Shown here one piece after another: positions 1 to 8,126 of a stretch of 64,000 bases of DNA. The notes beneath the pieces are model-generated. The model worked only from the letters and a program-made list of their open reading frames with translations, was not told where the DNA came from and did not search any database. A program made the position numbers and the translations under genes. The stretch is from Desulfitobacterium sp038181555 (GTDB lineage: Bacteria > Bacillota > Desulfitobacteriia > Desulfitobacteriales > Desulfitobacteriaceae), in contig NZ_JBBWUA010000016.1 of NCBI RefSeq assembly GCF_038181555.1, positions 1-64,000 on the forward strand, in the 5' to 3' direction. Numbering within the stretch: the stretch's first letter is position 1; every line of letters starts with the position of its first letter.

Positions 1-173
1 TCTATCCTATTCATTTTCTCCCCCATAAAGCTATGATTCTTGTTTAATTCAAAATTCATCATAGCTCATCATGGGGAAGCTTGGGAGAAAAGTGTTCATT
101 TTTATTTAACGAAATCTGTTAACTTTATTTTACCGTTTACACTATTCTCATTAAAATATTTCTGGATGACTAC

Positions 174-1829
174 TTGACCCCTCGCTACTTCGATGTAGGG
201 GCCTTGCTGAGTCTTGGGGGAAGCTATCTTCTCTTAGTTTTTATAGGTTCCTTACTTCAGTATCAACAATTAGTGCGCTTTAATCAGATTGCATTGGTTG
301 CTATCCAACAGATTCGCGTGGATATCTTTGGCAAGGTTCAGTATCTGATGATGAGCGTCTTCGATCGAACTCCGGCCGGTGCCTTAGTTTCACGAATAAC
401 CAATGATACAGAGGCCATTAAAGAGCTCTATATCGGAGTTTTATCTACCTACGTTCAAAATATAGTGTTTTTATTAGGAATTTTCATTGCTATGTTCAGT
501 CTGGATGTTCGACTTGCCACGTTTTGTTTGCTGCTTCTACCGATTATTGTTGTGCTCATGCAAATTTACCGTAAGGTGAGCTCAAAGATCTATCGATATT
601 CGCGAGCAGAGCTCAGTCGTCTTAATGCCATGCTCAATGAATCCATACAAGGAATGAGCATTATTCAAGTCCTGCGACAGGAAAAGCATTTTCAGAAGAA
701 GTTCTCCGGTATTAATGATAATTATTATCGAGCAGCAATAGCCAATATAAAATTGGAAGGCACGCTCATGCGCCCGGCGGTTGATTTGCTTTACACCCTA
801 GCCTTGGTCCTAGTCCTAGGATTTTTTGGATTGGAATCAATCATCGGGCCAGTAGAGGTAGGTGTTCTTTATGCGTTCATTAATTACCTGGATCGTTTTA
901 TTGAGCCCGTCAATATGATCTTAATGCGGCTCTCGCAACTTCAGCAAGCCGTTATTGCTGCCGAAAGAGTATTTGAGGTCCTTGATGATGAACGTACTAC
1001 CAAGACTCATGGGCAAGAGATCGCCCATGATGCACAAAGTTGTCCTGCTCGTACTATTGAGCAGGGTGAGATTGAGTTTCGCAATGTGAGCTTTTCCTAT
1101 GATGGAGTTACTGAAGTATTGAAAAATATCTCCTTCACCGTTCATCCGGGGGAGACTGTCGCCCTAGTTGGCCATACAGGGAGTGGAAAAAGCACGATTT
1201 CCAATCTCTTAATGAAGTTTTATCCGATTAATCAGGGAGAGATTACGATTGATGGCACTCCACTTGGGGACTTTTCACAGGATGAAGTACGGTCCCAGAT
1301 CGGTCTCGTCGCCCAGGACCCATTTTTGTTCGTGGGAAATATCGCTCAAAACATCCATCTCAATCGACCGCAGCTCACCGAGCAAGAAGTAAAAGCTGCA
1401 GCGGAGTTTGTAGAAGCCGATAAATTCATTGCCAAACTTGGCAAGGGGTATCAAGAGAAAGTAAGCGAAAGAGGTTCCACACTTTCCAGTGGTCAACGTC
1501 AACTTATTTGCTTTGCCCGCACGATGGCCGGTCAACCTAAAATTCTCATCCTCGATGAAGCCACAGCAAGTGTAGATACTGAAACAGAGGAGGCCATTCA
1601 AAAGGCCTTAGAAAAAATGCGCCAGGGGAGGAGTACCATAGCCATTGCCCATCGACTTTCCACTATCCAAGATGCTGATCTTATTCTAGTCCTTCACCAA
1701 GGGCAAATAGTTGAGCGAGGCACTCATTACGAACTTCTCGCTCAAAAAGGACTGTATTATAAAATGTTTATACTTCAACAAGGCGTTTCCCAGAAGATTA
1801 ATCCTCAAGACGATGAGAAGAGTGTTTAG
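174..1829 (+). CDS. ABC exporter half (fused permease-ATPase), 5' end damaged
   Basis: This is an ABC exporter subunit with an N-terminal transmembrane domain (about residues 1-260) and a C-terminal ATPase. Visible ATPase motifs are Walker A GHTGSGKST (about residue 333), the Q-loop region LVAQDPFLF, signature LSSGQRQL and Walker B ILILDEATAS followed by the switch histidine in AIAHRLST. It is about 551 aa from the TTG at 174, shorter than the roughly 580-610 aa usual for this family. Homology seems to continue upstream in frame (KIFLDDYL just before the TTG), but an in-frame TAA at 120-122 blocks extension. The first membrane helix therefore looks missing or frameshifted, and no Shine-Dalgarno site precedes the TTG. 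It may be a decaying pseudogene or a truncated half-transporter; a partner gene could lie left of the window. The substrate cannot be told. The 3' end overlaps the convergent next gene by 32 bp. Confidence 0.8.
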   Translation: MTPRYFDVGALLSLGGSYLLLVFIGSLLQYQQLVRFNQIALVAIQQIRVDIFGKVQYLMMSVFDRTPAGALVSRITNDTEAIKELYIGVLSTYVQNIVFLLGIFIAMFSLDVRLATFCLLLLPIIVVLMQIYRKVSSKIYRYSRAELSRLNAMLNESIQGMSIIQVLRQEKHFQKKFSGINDNYYRAAIANIKLEGTLMRPAVDLLYTLALVLVLGFFGLESIIGPVEVGVLYAFINYLDRFIEPVNMILMRLSQLQQAVIAAERVFEVLDDERTTKTHGQEIAHDAQSCPARTIEQGEIEFRNVSFSYDGVTEVLKNISFTVHPGETVALVGHTGSGKSTISNLLMKFYPINQGEITIDGTPLGDFSQDEVRSQIGLVAQDPFLFVGNIAQNIHLNRPQLTEQEVKAAAEFVEADKFIAKLGKGYQEKVSERGSTLSSGQRQLICFARTMAGQPKILILDEATASVDTETEEAIQKALEKMRQGRSTIAIAHRLSTIQDADLILVLHQGQIVERGTHYELLAQKGLYYKMFILQQGVSQKINPQDDEKSV

Positions 1830-2679
1830 TGATGATCGCGGCCCCCAAGAGGGTGAGCATGACAATAATCTCAAATACTTGCTTGCTTTTTCCTAAATTC
1901 ATGATCAAGCGATACATGTCGGGCAGCTCTTCCTTGATGGCTTGAATCTTTTCCGGAAAGGTTGAATAGAGTCTGGTGAAATCCTGATAACTTTGACAGA
2001 GAAATTCGTTTTTTCTCTGAATAAGCTGATCAGTTTTTGGGGTGCGGGTAAAGGGTTGTGTCGAACGGGGTGAACTAAAGTTGAAATATACTGTGTTGTT
2101 GTGAACCCGATAATCCTTTCCTGTATATCCTGCTTTTTTCATACCCTCGAGAAAAGCATCCCGCATGGCAAAAGCCTCAAAAGTGATGTGAATTTCCATC
2201 GTTAGTTCTGAGGGCTCCGAAAACTCTCCTAACCTAAAACCGGTTAACCACCAATGACGGTCTTCACGAGTAAAAAGAATGCGATTTCCTTTTTTGATGG
2301 TAAAGCCCATCTGAAGACACTCGCTATCACTGGCGGCTTGATAATAGGTTCCTTTAAAAACTCTTGGCAGCTCTAATTCTACCCCATTAGTGTAGATGCC
2401 AATTTCTGCACCGGTAACCAAGTCGTATTGACCTTTCCACAAGCCAATCATCCACTTTTTATTGTTATAAGAAAAATAGATGGGCTCACAATCAATGATC
2501 ATACCCATAGGGGCAGCCGCTTCGTCGTAGAGTCGACAATAGCCGATGCTTCTTTGCCATGGATCCATCGTGGATACAAAAATATCCTGACTTGCATCAT
2601 AGGCATAGCCTGCGATTGCTAAAGCCTTATCCAGTTCAGCATCTCCCGTCCCCAGAGATAAAACGGTTAAATCAGCCAT
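1798..2679 (-). CDS. DUF4474-like domain protein
   Basis: This uncharacterised protein of about 293 aa starts at the ATG at 2679, which has a GGAGGGGG Shine-Dalgarno site about 7 nt upstream; a longer reading frame to 2730 lacks such a site. The middle part (motifs DPWQRSIGYCRLYDEAA, YNNKKWMIGLWKGQYDL and GAEIGIY) matches what I recall as the DUF4474 domain of Clostridia. The C-terminal half has a charged, helix-prone stretch and ends in a hydrophobic segment (VFEIIVMLTLLGAAII) that could be a tail anchor in the membrane. The function is unknown. It is divergent from the next gene, and the two Shine-Dalgarno sites lie in an 11-bp inverted repeat. The domain name is from memory and was not checked. 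Confidence 0.8.
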   Translation of the reverse strand: MADLTVLSLGTGDAELDKALAIAGYAYDASQDIFVSTMDPWQRSIGYCRLYDEAAAPMGMIIDCEPIYFSYNNKKWMIGLWKGQYDLVTGAEIGIYTNGVELELPRVFKGTYYQAASDSECLQMGFTIKKGNRILFTREDRHWWLTGFRLGEFSEPSELTMEIHITFEAFAMRDAFLEGMKKAGYTGKDYRVHNNTVYFNFSSPRSTQPFTRTPKTDQLIQRKNEFLCQSYQDFTRLYSTFPEKIQAIKEELPDMYRLIMNLGKSKQVFEIIVMLTLLGAAIITKHSSHRLED

Positions 2680-2687
2680 GCAAATCC

Positions 2688-2758
2688 CCCTCCAGTACAT
2701 AGTATTGAGTTGCTGCATAGAATGGTGCATAAATTACTTAATTAGTGGTACTGGAGGG
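2688..2758. repeat. Inverted repeat holding both divergent Shine-Dalgarno sites
   Basis: CCCTCCAGTAC at 2688-2698 and its perfect reverse complement GTACTGGAGGG at 2748-2758 are separated by 49 nt. Each 11-bp arm contains the ribosome binding site of one of the two divergent genes. The arms could be an operator, or could sequester a start site in a transcript that crosses both. The inverted repeat is seen directly; any role is inference. Confidence 0.6.
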
Positions 2759-2765
2759 AAAGGAA

Positions 2766-3881
2766 TTGAAAAAAGATTGCCATTTCTATGCACTTTTGGC
2801 ATTGAGCAGAGCATGTGGGTTTAAGAAAAAAAGCTCAAACATAATTGCCTACGCTTCACAGTTTGTTGATGACGCGAAGATAAATCTTATACTTTTCCAA
2901 AATGTCGCGCAGAATGAGGCTCTGGATGCAGTGGAAAATACGCCGGCTTTTTTCAATATTGCTACCTGTCATTCCTATTTTCGCATCGATACTTTTAATT
3001 ATGAAGCTATGGTCAATAATACATCTGCCTTTCATTTTGTACCCGGCTGTCAGGGAAAGCATTTTACCAAGAAATTACGTTGCAAAGAAGAGTCACCTGT
3101 CATTCTCGCTCTACTCAATGAGGCTTGCCAAGAAGATAATTTGGTTAAGCTTGGCATGGTAATGCATCCTTATGCCGATACATTTGCCCATCAAGGGTTT
3201 AGTGGTATGTTGAGCAAGGTAAATGCAATCAACAACTGTCAAATTGAATCTGAACTGTCCTTGCCATGGATTGAGAGCTTTCCCGATTATCTTAAAGATT
3301 TTGGAAAGGAGAAATTCGAAAGGTACTTCGATAAGGTCATGCCTGCCTATGGTCATGCCCAAGCTTTGGATTTCCCAGATCTTCCTTATTTAGTATGGTC
3401 TTATGAGTATGATCACAGTGATGATTTTAAAGGTTCTTATCAGAGAGTAGAAGTGGATAATCGGGATAGGTACCGAAGGGCATTCCTCAAGATTAAAGAG
3501 CAGCTCGAACGATATCTAGCCTTGTATCCACACCATCAGGACCCTACTGTAAGGTTTACACAATTTGAGCTTCTTTGGGAGGCCTTGCTTTATAAAGGCC
3601 ATGATCAAGTAAGGATTAAGAATTGGCAAAAATTGATGATCAAACTAGGTTTATTTGATAAAGAGGATGAAGCCTTATGGACTTACGAAGAGGATGCCTG
3701 GTTGAAGCAAGCCTTTGTCAATTATAACTATAAGAAATTTGACAATAGAAGAGTTGAGGGAGCGATCTGTGCAAAACATTTCGAAAGCACACCTTGGTAT
3801 CACTTTGTTCTCGCTACAAAGTGGTATAAGAAAAAGTTCCATCATTACTGCAAAGAATTTCAGCTTTTCTTCCCAACCTAA
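2766..3881 (+). CDS. DUF6765-like protein, possible metal-dependent hydrolase
   Basis: The protein is about 371 aa. The TTG at 2766 is chosen because GGAGGGA sits about 7 nt before it; the GTG at 2745 has no such site. The N-terminus (HFYALLALSRACGF, then IAYASQFVDDAK) and the motif HPYADTFAHQGFSG resemble a family I recall as DUF6765. The spacing of H, D and H residues in HPYADTFAHQGF recalls zinc-binding helices of phospholipase C/S1 nuclease-fold enzymes, but that is inference. There is no signal peptide or membrane helix, so it is probably cytoplasmic. It is divergent from the DUF4474-like gene, and the two may be co-regulated. The biological role is unknown. Confidence 0.8.
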   Translation: MKKDCHFYALLALSRACGFKKKSSNIIAYASQFVDDAKINLILFQNVAQNEALDAVENTPAFFNIATCHSYFRIDTFNYEAMVNNTSAFHFVPGCQGKHFTKKLRCKEESPVILALLNEACQEDNLVKLGMVMHPYADTFAHQGFSGMLSKVNAINNCQIESELSLPWIESFPDYLKDFGKEKFERYFDKVMPAYGHAQALDFPDLPYLVWSYEYDHSDDFKGSYQRVEVDNRDRYRRAFLKIKEQLERYLALYPHHQDPTVRFTQFELLWEALLYKGHDQVRIKNWQKLMIKLGLFDKEDEALWTYEEDAWLKQAFVNYNYKKFDNRRVEGAICAKHFESTPWYHFVLATKWYKKKFHHYCKEFQLFFPT

Positions 3882-4189
3882 GATGGACGTTGTGAGCTCA
3901 CATAATCCACCATAGCTTGATTAAGGGGAGAGAATTCAGTGCTGATCTCAGGCGCCTCTAGCCATTGACTCGCAGGGGAAGCGGATGAAAAGAAATCAAC
4001 AAAGTCTTGAAAATGTTCTCCGGAATAGGCGTCACGAAATCCATGTAAATTAAAATGGGCAACAAAGTTGCAATTTAGATTTAGATGATAATAAAGATCT
4101 TTATTAATTAAATCCGGATTTTGCTTATTAATAACTTTCTTGAAATTATTAAGCACCTTTTGTTGCTGTTCGTCCGTCATTCTAAACAT
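3878..4189 (-). CDS. Small conserved-looking hypothetical protein
   Basis: This 103-aa protein is not recognised. It starts at an ATG with GGAGG 6 nt upstream, which supports real translation. The N-terminal third is helical and charged (TDEQQQKVLNNFKKVINKQ). The rest is polar with aromatic residues (NLNCNFVAHFNLHGF). It has no signal peptide or membrane helix. It converges on the DUF6765-like gene with a 4-bp overlap of ends. No function can be assigned. Confidence 0.65.
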   Translation of the reverse strand: MFRMTDEQQQKVLNNFKKVINKQNPDLINKDLYYHLNLNCNFVAHFNLHGFRDAYSGEHFQDFVDFFSSASPASQWLEAPEISTEFSPLNQAMVDYVSSQRPS

Positions 4190-4293
4190 ATATTTCCTCC
4201 TTAATGTTAGAGAGCACCTTTTTCGGTTGCCAGCATTCTCTATACTTTCTATCCTCTATCCTTAATTTAACCCAATTCCTGTGAAATATGATC

Positions 4294-4334
4294 AATAAAG
4301 ACCTGCCGCTAAACCTTTGCGGCAGGTCTTTATT
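4294..4334. terminator. Stem-loop terminator, perfect 16-bp stem
   Basis: The arms at 4294-4309 and 4319-4334 (GCGGCAGGTCTTTATT) pair perfectly around a 9-nt loop. The site lies downstream of the pspC gene on the minus strand, with A/T-rich flanks on both sides. The U tract is short and mixed. Confidence 0.6.
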
Positions 4335-4386
4335 GAAATGGACAAGAATTAGCAGAAAGATTCTCGATATCTAGAGAAATATAGGC

Positions 4387-4593
4387 TCAAGGGTTAAGAT
4401 ATCTGTGATCGGGATTCTTAGGGATCACGATCCATGCTATTATGTAGGCAAAAAATCCCATGCCTGCCCCAAAAATAGCAACTACTGTAGCTAAGCGAAT
4501 GAGGGTCGGATCCACGTCAAAGTATTCGCCTATCCCTCCACAAACCCCAGCCAGCATCTTTTCTCTACCGGATCGATAGAGTCGCTTATTCAT
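4387..4593 (-). CDS. PspC domain membrane protein
   Basis: This 68-aa protein is almost entirely a PspC domain: the signature LYRSGREKMLAGVCGGIGEY, then DPTLIRLATV, then one membrane helix (about residues 33-58, rich in G, A and I). PspC proteins act in phage-shock/envelope-stress responses, but stand-alone short PspC proteins of Firmicutes are poorly defined. The start ATG has GGGGGGAG about 7 nt upstream. It is monocistronic, with no other psp gene nearby. Confidence 0.9.
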   Translation of the reverse strand: MNKRLYRSGREKMLAGVCGGIGEYFDVDPTLIRLATVVAIFGAGMGFFAYIIAWIVIPKNPDHRYLNP

Positions 4594-4765
4594 ATCGATA
4601 CTCCCCCCTTACTGATAAAACATTTCCTATAACTATGGTACGTTGTCGTGAACTGAAAAGTTTCAGTTTTTATAAGGGAATTTTCCTGAAAGAAATTGGT
4701 AAGGAAACTATACATATTTTTATTCACTCGGTAAACAATAAACCTAGATTTAAGGAGGTGTCTTG

Positions 4766-5266
4766 ATGCAAATTCAACTAAGTCAAAAAGAAAGTATGTT
4801 ACTCCAAGACTTAAAGAGTCATGAGGAACTTTGTATTGAAAAATACACTAAGTATGCTAACGAAGCACAGTGCTCTAATCTTAAGCAAATTTTTCAAAAG
4901 CATGGTTCGCATGAGCAACAACATTATAATACGATAAACCAGATCATAGCCGGTCAGGTACCAGCCATGAATCAAGGTCAATCCCAACAGCAAGGGCAAG
5001 GTATGCAAGCACAAGCAAGTGGGATGCAGGGAATGTCCGGTATGCAAGGTCAGGGGAGCAAAAACTACAATAAAAATGACTTTACAATAGTTAATGATAT
5101 GCTTTCCACGGAAAAATATATCTCAGGAACCTACGACACGTGTATCTTCGAGTTCCAAGATAAAAATGTTCGTCAAGCTCTTAATCATATTCAGAAAGAG
5201 GAGCAGGAACATGGAGAAGAGCTCTTCAATTATATGAAGTCTCATGGAATGTATAATGTACAATAA
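4766..5266 (+). CDS. CotF-like spore coat protein
   Basis: The 166-aa protein has a coat F (ferritin-like helical) fold in two parts. The N-terminal helix pair (LLQDLKSHEELCIEKYTKYA, then FQKHGSHEQQHYNTINQII) and the C-terminal part (NDMLSTEKYISGTYDT, then HIQKEEQEHGEELFNYM) flank a low-complexity linker rich in M, Q and G (about residues 68-96). Such proteins are usually made in the mother cell and deposited on spores, which fits a spore former. ATG 4766 is preferred over TTG 4763 because AAGGAGG lies 7 nt before it. It is a single-gene unit closed by a terminator. The linker length is likely to vary between strains. Confidence 0.85.
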   Translation: MQIQLSQKESMLLQDLKSHEELCIEKYTKYANEAQCSNLKQIFQKHGSHEQQHYNTINQIIAGQVPAMNQGQSQQQGQGMQAQASGMQGMSGMQGQGSKNYNKNDFTIVNDMLSTEKYISGTYDTCIFEFQDKNVRQALNHIQKEEQEHGEELFNYMKSHGMYNVQ

Positions 5267-5281
5267 GTAAAGAGCACACTT

Positions 5282-5318
5282 AAAGCCAACAACCTCAATT
5301 TGAAGTTGTTGGCTTTTT
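5282..5318 (+). terminator. Rho-independent terminator after cotF-like gene
   Basis: AAAGCCAACAAC at 5282-5293 pairs with GTTGTTGGCTTT at 5305-5316, followed by further T residues. Confidence 0.8.
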
Positions 5319-5402
5319 AATTTCATTTTTATATTCTAAATTGGAAATGACTTTGTTATAATGGTAACCATGCAAACGGCTTTAGAATAGGAGTTGAAAC
5401 CA

Positions 5403-5924
5403 TTGGAACAATTTCTGGAAATCTTTGTTGCCTTTTTTCGGGCTAGTAATTTAGCCTTTGGTGGTGGTCCTGCCATCATCCCACTCGTCCAAGCCGAGGT
5501 CCTTAATCACGGCTGGATGACCATAGAGCAGTTTTCCGAAGGTCTAGCCATTGTCACTTCTTTACCGGGACCCATTGCTACCCTTTTATCTGGTTTTGTG
5601 GGCTATAATGTCGGTGGGTGGTTGGGAGTATTAGCCGCTTTGCTCGGTACCTTGGCTTTAACCTCAATTTTAGTTATTGTCTTGACCGATTTCTTAATGA
5701 AGAATAGCGAATCGCCTGTCCTCAAAGGCGCGTTAACAGGGGTGCGTCCCTTGGTGACTGTTCTTGTTGCCAAGACAGCCTTTGATATGGGTTCATCTGC
5801 TTTTTCCAGCCTCTGGAGTTGGGTTATTGCCGGATTGGCGATGATTTGTCTGTATAAGTTTAAGCTCCATCCCGGTATCGTTATTATTCTATCGATGGTG
5901 TTTGGCATCATCGTTTTGCGTTAA
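5403..5924 (+). CDS. Chromate transporter, short-chain CHR subunit 1
   Basis: This is a half-size CHR-family membrane protein (about 173 aa). It carries the family signature FGGGPAIIPLVQ near residue 23 and SLPGPIATLLSGFVGY about residue 60, with about five hydrophobic segments. The following gene is its paralogue with the same motifs. Such pairs are the short-chain CHR type, in which two half-length subunits together match one long ChrA; known members export chromate, though many are annotated by homology only. TTG 5403 is preferred because AGGAG lies 9 nt upstream, while the in-frame TTG at 5394 is only 1 nt from that site. Confidence 0.88.
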   Translation: MEQFLEIFVAFFRASNLAFGGGPAIIPLVQAEVLNHGWMTIEQFSEGLAIVTSLPGPIATLLSGFVGYNVGGWLGVLAALLGTLALTSILVIVLTDFLMKNSESPVLKGALTGVRPLVTVLVAKTAFDMGSSAFSSLWSWVIAGLAMICLYKFKLHPGIVIILSMVFGIIVLR

Positions 5925-5950
5925 TACCATGAACTTGGAGGTGATGTGTA

Positions 5951-6493
5951 ATGTATAAAAAGCTATGGGAGGTATTTATTGGCTGCGCCCGAGCCACAAA
6001 CTTAGGTTTTGGTGGTGGACCTGCTATGATACCCTTGATCCAACGGGAAGCCGTGACACGTTATAAATGGTTGACAGATGAAGAGTTTGCCGATGCCTTG
6101 GCTATCGGTAACTCATTACCGGGACCCATTGCCACGAAGTTAGCTAGTTATATGGGTTATCGGGTTGCCGGTTGGCCCGGCGCACTCGCAGGATTATTGG
6201 GGACACTCTTATCTACCTTTGTAATTGTAATATTAGGTGATTTACTTATTCGTTATTCACATACAGCTGCTCTGAATGCAGCGTTGACGGCTGTTCGTCC
6301 TGTGGTCGTTATTTTAATAGCCCAATCTGCCTATGATTTAGGCAAAAAAGCTTTCCCGAAAAAGTATCGAAGCACTTGGGGAATTGCGGTTGTAGCTTTG
6401 GGGATAATATTTATGACCAGCGTTCACCCTGGAATCTTGGTGGTATGCGCAATGACCTTTGGTTATTTTGCCTATGGTAGAAAGAAGAGTTAG
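5951..6493 (+). CDS. Chromate transporter, short-chain CHR subunit 2
   Basis: This 180-aa paralogue of the preceding gene repeats its motifs in order: GFGGGPAMIPLIQ near residue 22 and NSLPGPIATKLASYMGY about residue 57, then a membrane-embedded C-terminal half. It starts at an ATG preceded by GGAGGTGAT and follows the first subunit by 26 nt, so the two are co-translated as an operon. The expected assembly is a heterodimer of oppositely oriented halves in the membrane. The substrate is inferred from the family only. The operon ends at a strong terminator. Confidence 0.88.
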   Translation: MYKKLWEVFIGCARATNLGFGGGPAMIPLIQREAVTRYKWLTDEEFADALAIGNSLPGPIATKLASYMGYRVAGWPGALAGLLGTLLSTFVIVILGDLLIRYSHTAALNAALTAVRPVVVILIAQSAYDLGKKAFPKKYRSTWGIAVVALGIIFMTSVHPGILVVCAMTFGYFAYGRKKS

Positions 6494-6495
6494 TT

Positions 6496-6530
6496 AAAAA
6501 AAGCAACTTCGCATTGAAGTTGCTTTTTTT
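6496..6530 (+). terminator. Rho-independent terminator after chromate transporter pair
   Basis: The perfect 15-bp stem runs from 6496-6510 to 6516-6530 around the loop GCATT, with a run of seven T at the end. Confidence 0.9.
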
Positions 6531-6578
6531 GTCATACTAATGAATGAAATGGATAAGTCAGCAAAAGGTGGGGTATAG

Positions 6579-8006
6579 TTGATTCATTTTTTTATCGGGT
6601 TTGCACTGATTGCCTTTTTCTTGGCTCTCGTGATTATCTACTTAGAGAAGGAGAACCCTGAAAACACTACATCATGGCTGTCCTTTCTTGGGATGCTTAC
6701 TATTTTGGGATTCGTCTTGTACACTATTTTCGGTTGTACGCCCATTAAAAATCGGCTTTTTCGTAGGAAACATATCCCTGGGGATCGATTGCCCCGACTT
6801 ACCCTTCACCAGGAAGAATCCCTTAACCAAGACCCTATCTTTTTCCAAGAATCTTTATTAGGCAAACATCTTTCACGGGCCGTGCTTAAAGGCAGCTGTG
6901 CACCTCTATCAGGCAACAATTCCGCCCAAATTTTAATTAATGGACAAGGAAAATTTGAGGCTTTGATTAAGGACTTAGAATGTGCTCAAGATCATATTCA
7001 TATGGAGTACTATATCTATCATAATGATGAAATAGGTGGAACTATCCAGAAAATCTTGATAAGCAAAGCTCGTGCCGGAATAAGGGTTCGTTTGATTCTA
7101 GACGGTTTAGGGAGTAAAAGCCTTCCTAAGCCCTTTGTCAAGGAACTAAGAACAGCCGGAATTGAATTTGCGTGGTTTTTACCACTACGCTTTCCCCAGC
7201 TATTTGCTACCTTGAATTACCGAAACCATCGCAAACTTGTTGTCATTGATGGGAAGATAGGATATTTAGGGGGAATCAATATCGGTGATGAATATTTATC
7301 GCTCAGCCCTAAGTATGGTTTTTGGCGCGATACCCATCTGCGTTTAGAAGGGAATAGTGTGCAAACCATTCAGGAAACTTTTTTGAACGATTGGTACTTT
7401 ACCACAGATAAAATAGTCGAGGAAAAGCGATATTTTCCTGAATATGAGCCCTGCGGCGACCTTCTTACCCAAATTGTCGGTGGGGGACCCGATTCAAAAC
7501 ATGAGTCGGTGAAAGCTCTTTTCTATACGATTCTTAGTGCAGCCCAAACTGAAATCTTTATAACAACACCTTATTTCATTCCAGATGAGAGTATGGTCAT
7601 GGCTTTAAAATCTGCAGCTTTAAAGGGGATTTCAGTGAAAATCCTTTTACAAGGAAAGCCGGACCATAAATTACCTTACTTGGCATCGGCTTCGTATTAT
7701 CGTGATTTAGTTGAGGTTGGGGTGGAAATTTATCGCTATCAGAAAGGAATCTTACATAGTAAGGTCATTACTATTGATCAAGAGATTTCGATCATAGGTT
7801 CAGCTAACTTTGATATACGCAGTTTTCAACTTGACTTTGAATTAAGTGCAGTAATCTATAATGCCAAATTCACGAGAAAATTAGTTAGTGAACAGCAAGA
7901 GGATCTTAAGGATAGTATTCAAGTGACTAAAGAAGATATAGAACAAAGAACAAGGCGATATTCATTTCAAATAGCATTGGCTCGTCTTCTTTCCCCACTC
8001 TTATAG
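6579..8006 (+). CDS. cls: Cardiolipin synthase
   Basis: This phospholipase D-superfamily enzyme joins two phosphatidylglycerol molecules into cardiolipin at the membrane. Two N-terminal membrane helices (about residues 1-21 and 33-52) are followed by two HKD motifs: HRKLVVID starting at His217 and HSKVITID starting at His393, each followed by a GG.N or GSAN motif. Its length of 475 aa is normal for the family. The start is a TTG with a GGTGGGG site upstream. It stands alone between two terminators, so it probably has its own promoter. Confidence 0.93.
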   Translation: MIHFFIGFALIAFFLALVIIYLEKENPENTTSWLSFLGMLTILGFVLYTIFGCTPIKNRLFRRKHIPGDRLPRLTLHQEESLNQDPIFFQESLLGKHLSRAVLKGSCAPLSGNNSAQILINGQGKFEALIKDLECAQDHIHMEYYIYHNDEIGGTIQKILISKARAGIRVRLILDGLGSKSLPKPFVKELRTAGIEFAWFLPLRFPQLFATLNYRNHRKLVVIDGKIGYLGGINIGDEYLSLSPKYGFWRDTHLRLEGNSVQTIQETFLNDWYFTTDKIVEEKRYFPEYEPCGDLLTQIVGGGPDSKHESVKALFYTILSAAQTEIFITTPYFIPDESMVMALKSAALKGISVKILLQGKPDHKLPYLASASYYRDLVEVGVEIYRYQKGILHSKVITIDQEISIIGSANFDIRSFQLDFELSAVIYNAKFTRKLVSEQQEDLKDSIQVTKEDIEQRTRRYSFQIALARLLSPLL

Positions 8007-8012
8007 CCAGTA

Positions 8013-8037
8013 TTCTGCCTTATGGCAGGATTTTTTT
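8013..8037 (+). terminator. Rho-independent terminator after cls
   Basis: A 7-bp stem (TTCTGCC with GGCAGGA, one G-U pair) around the loop TTAT is followed by seven T. Confidence 0.8.
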
Positions 8038-8126
8038 ATTTGATGAGGAATAGAATCAGAGATATCGTCAGATATTTAGTCTCTATATCGTCAAATTAGT
8101 CAGAATGAGAGAGGAGGCTCCTCATA

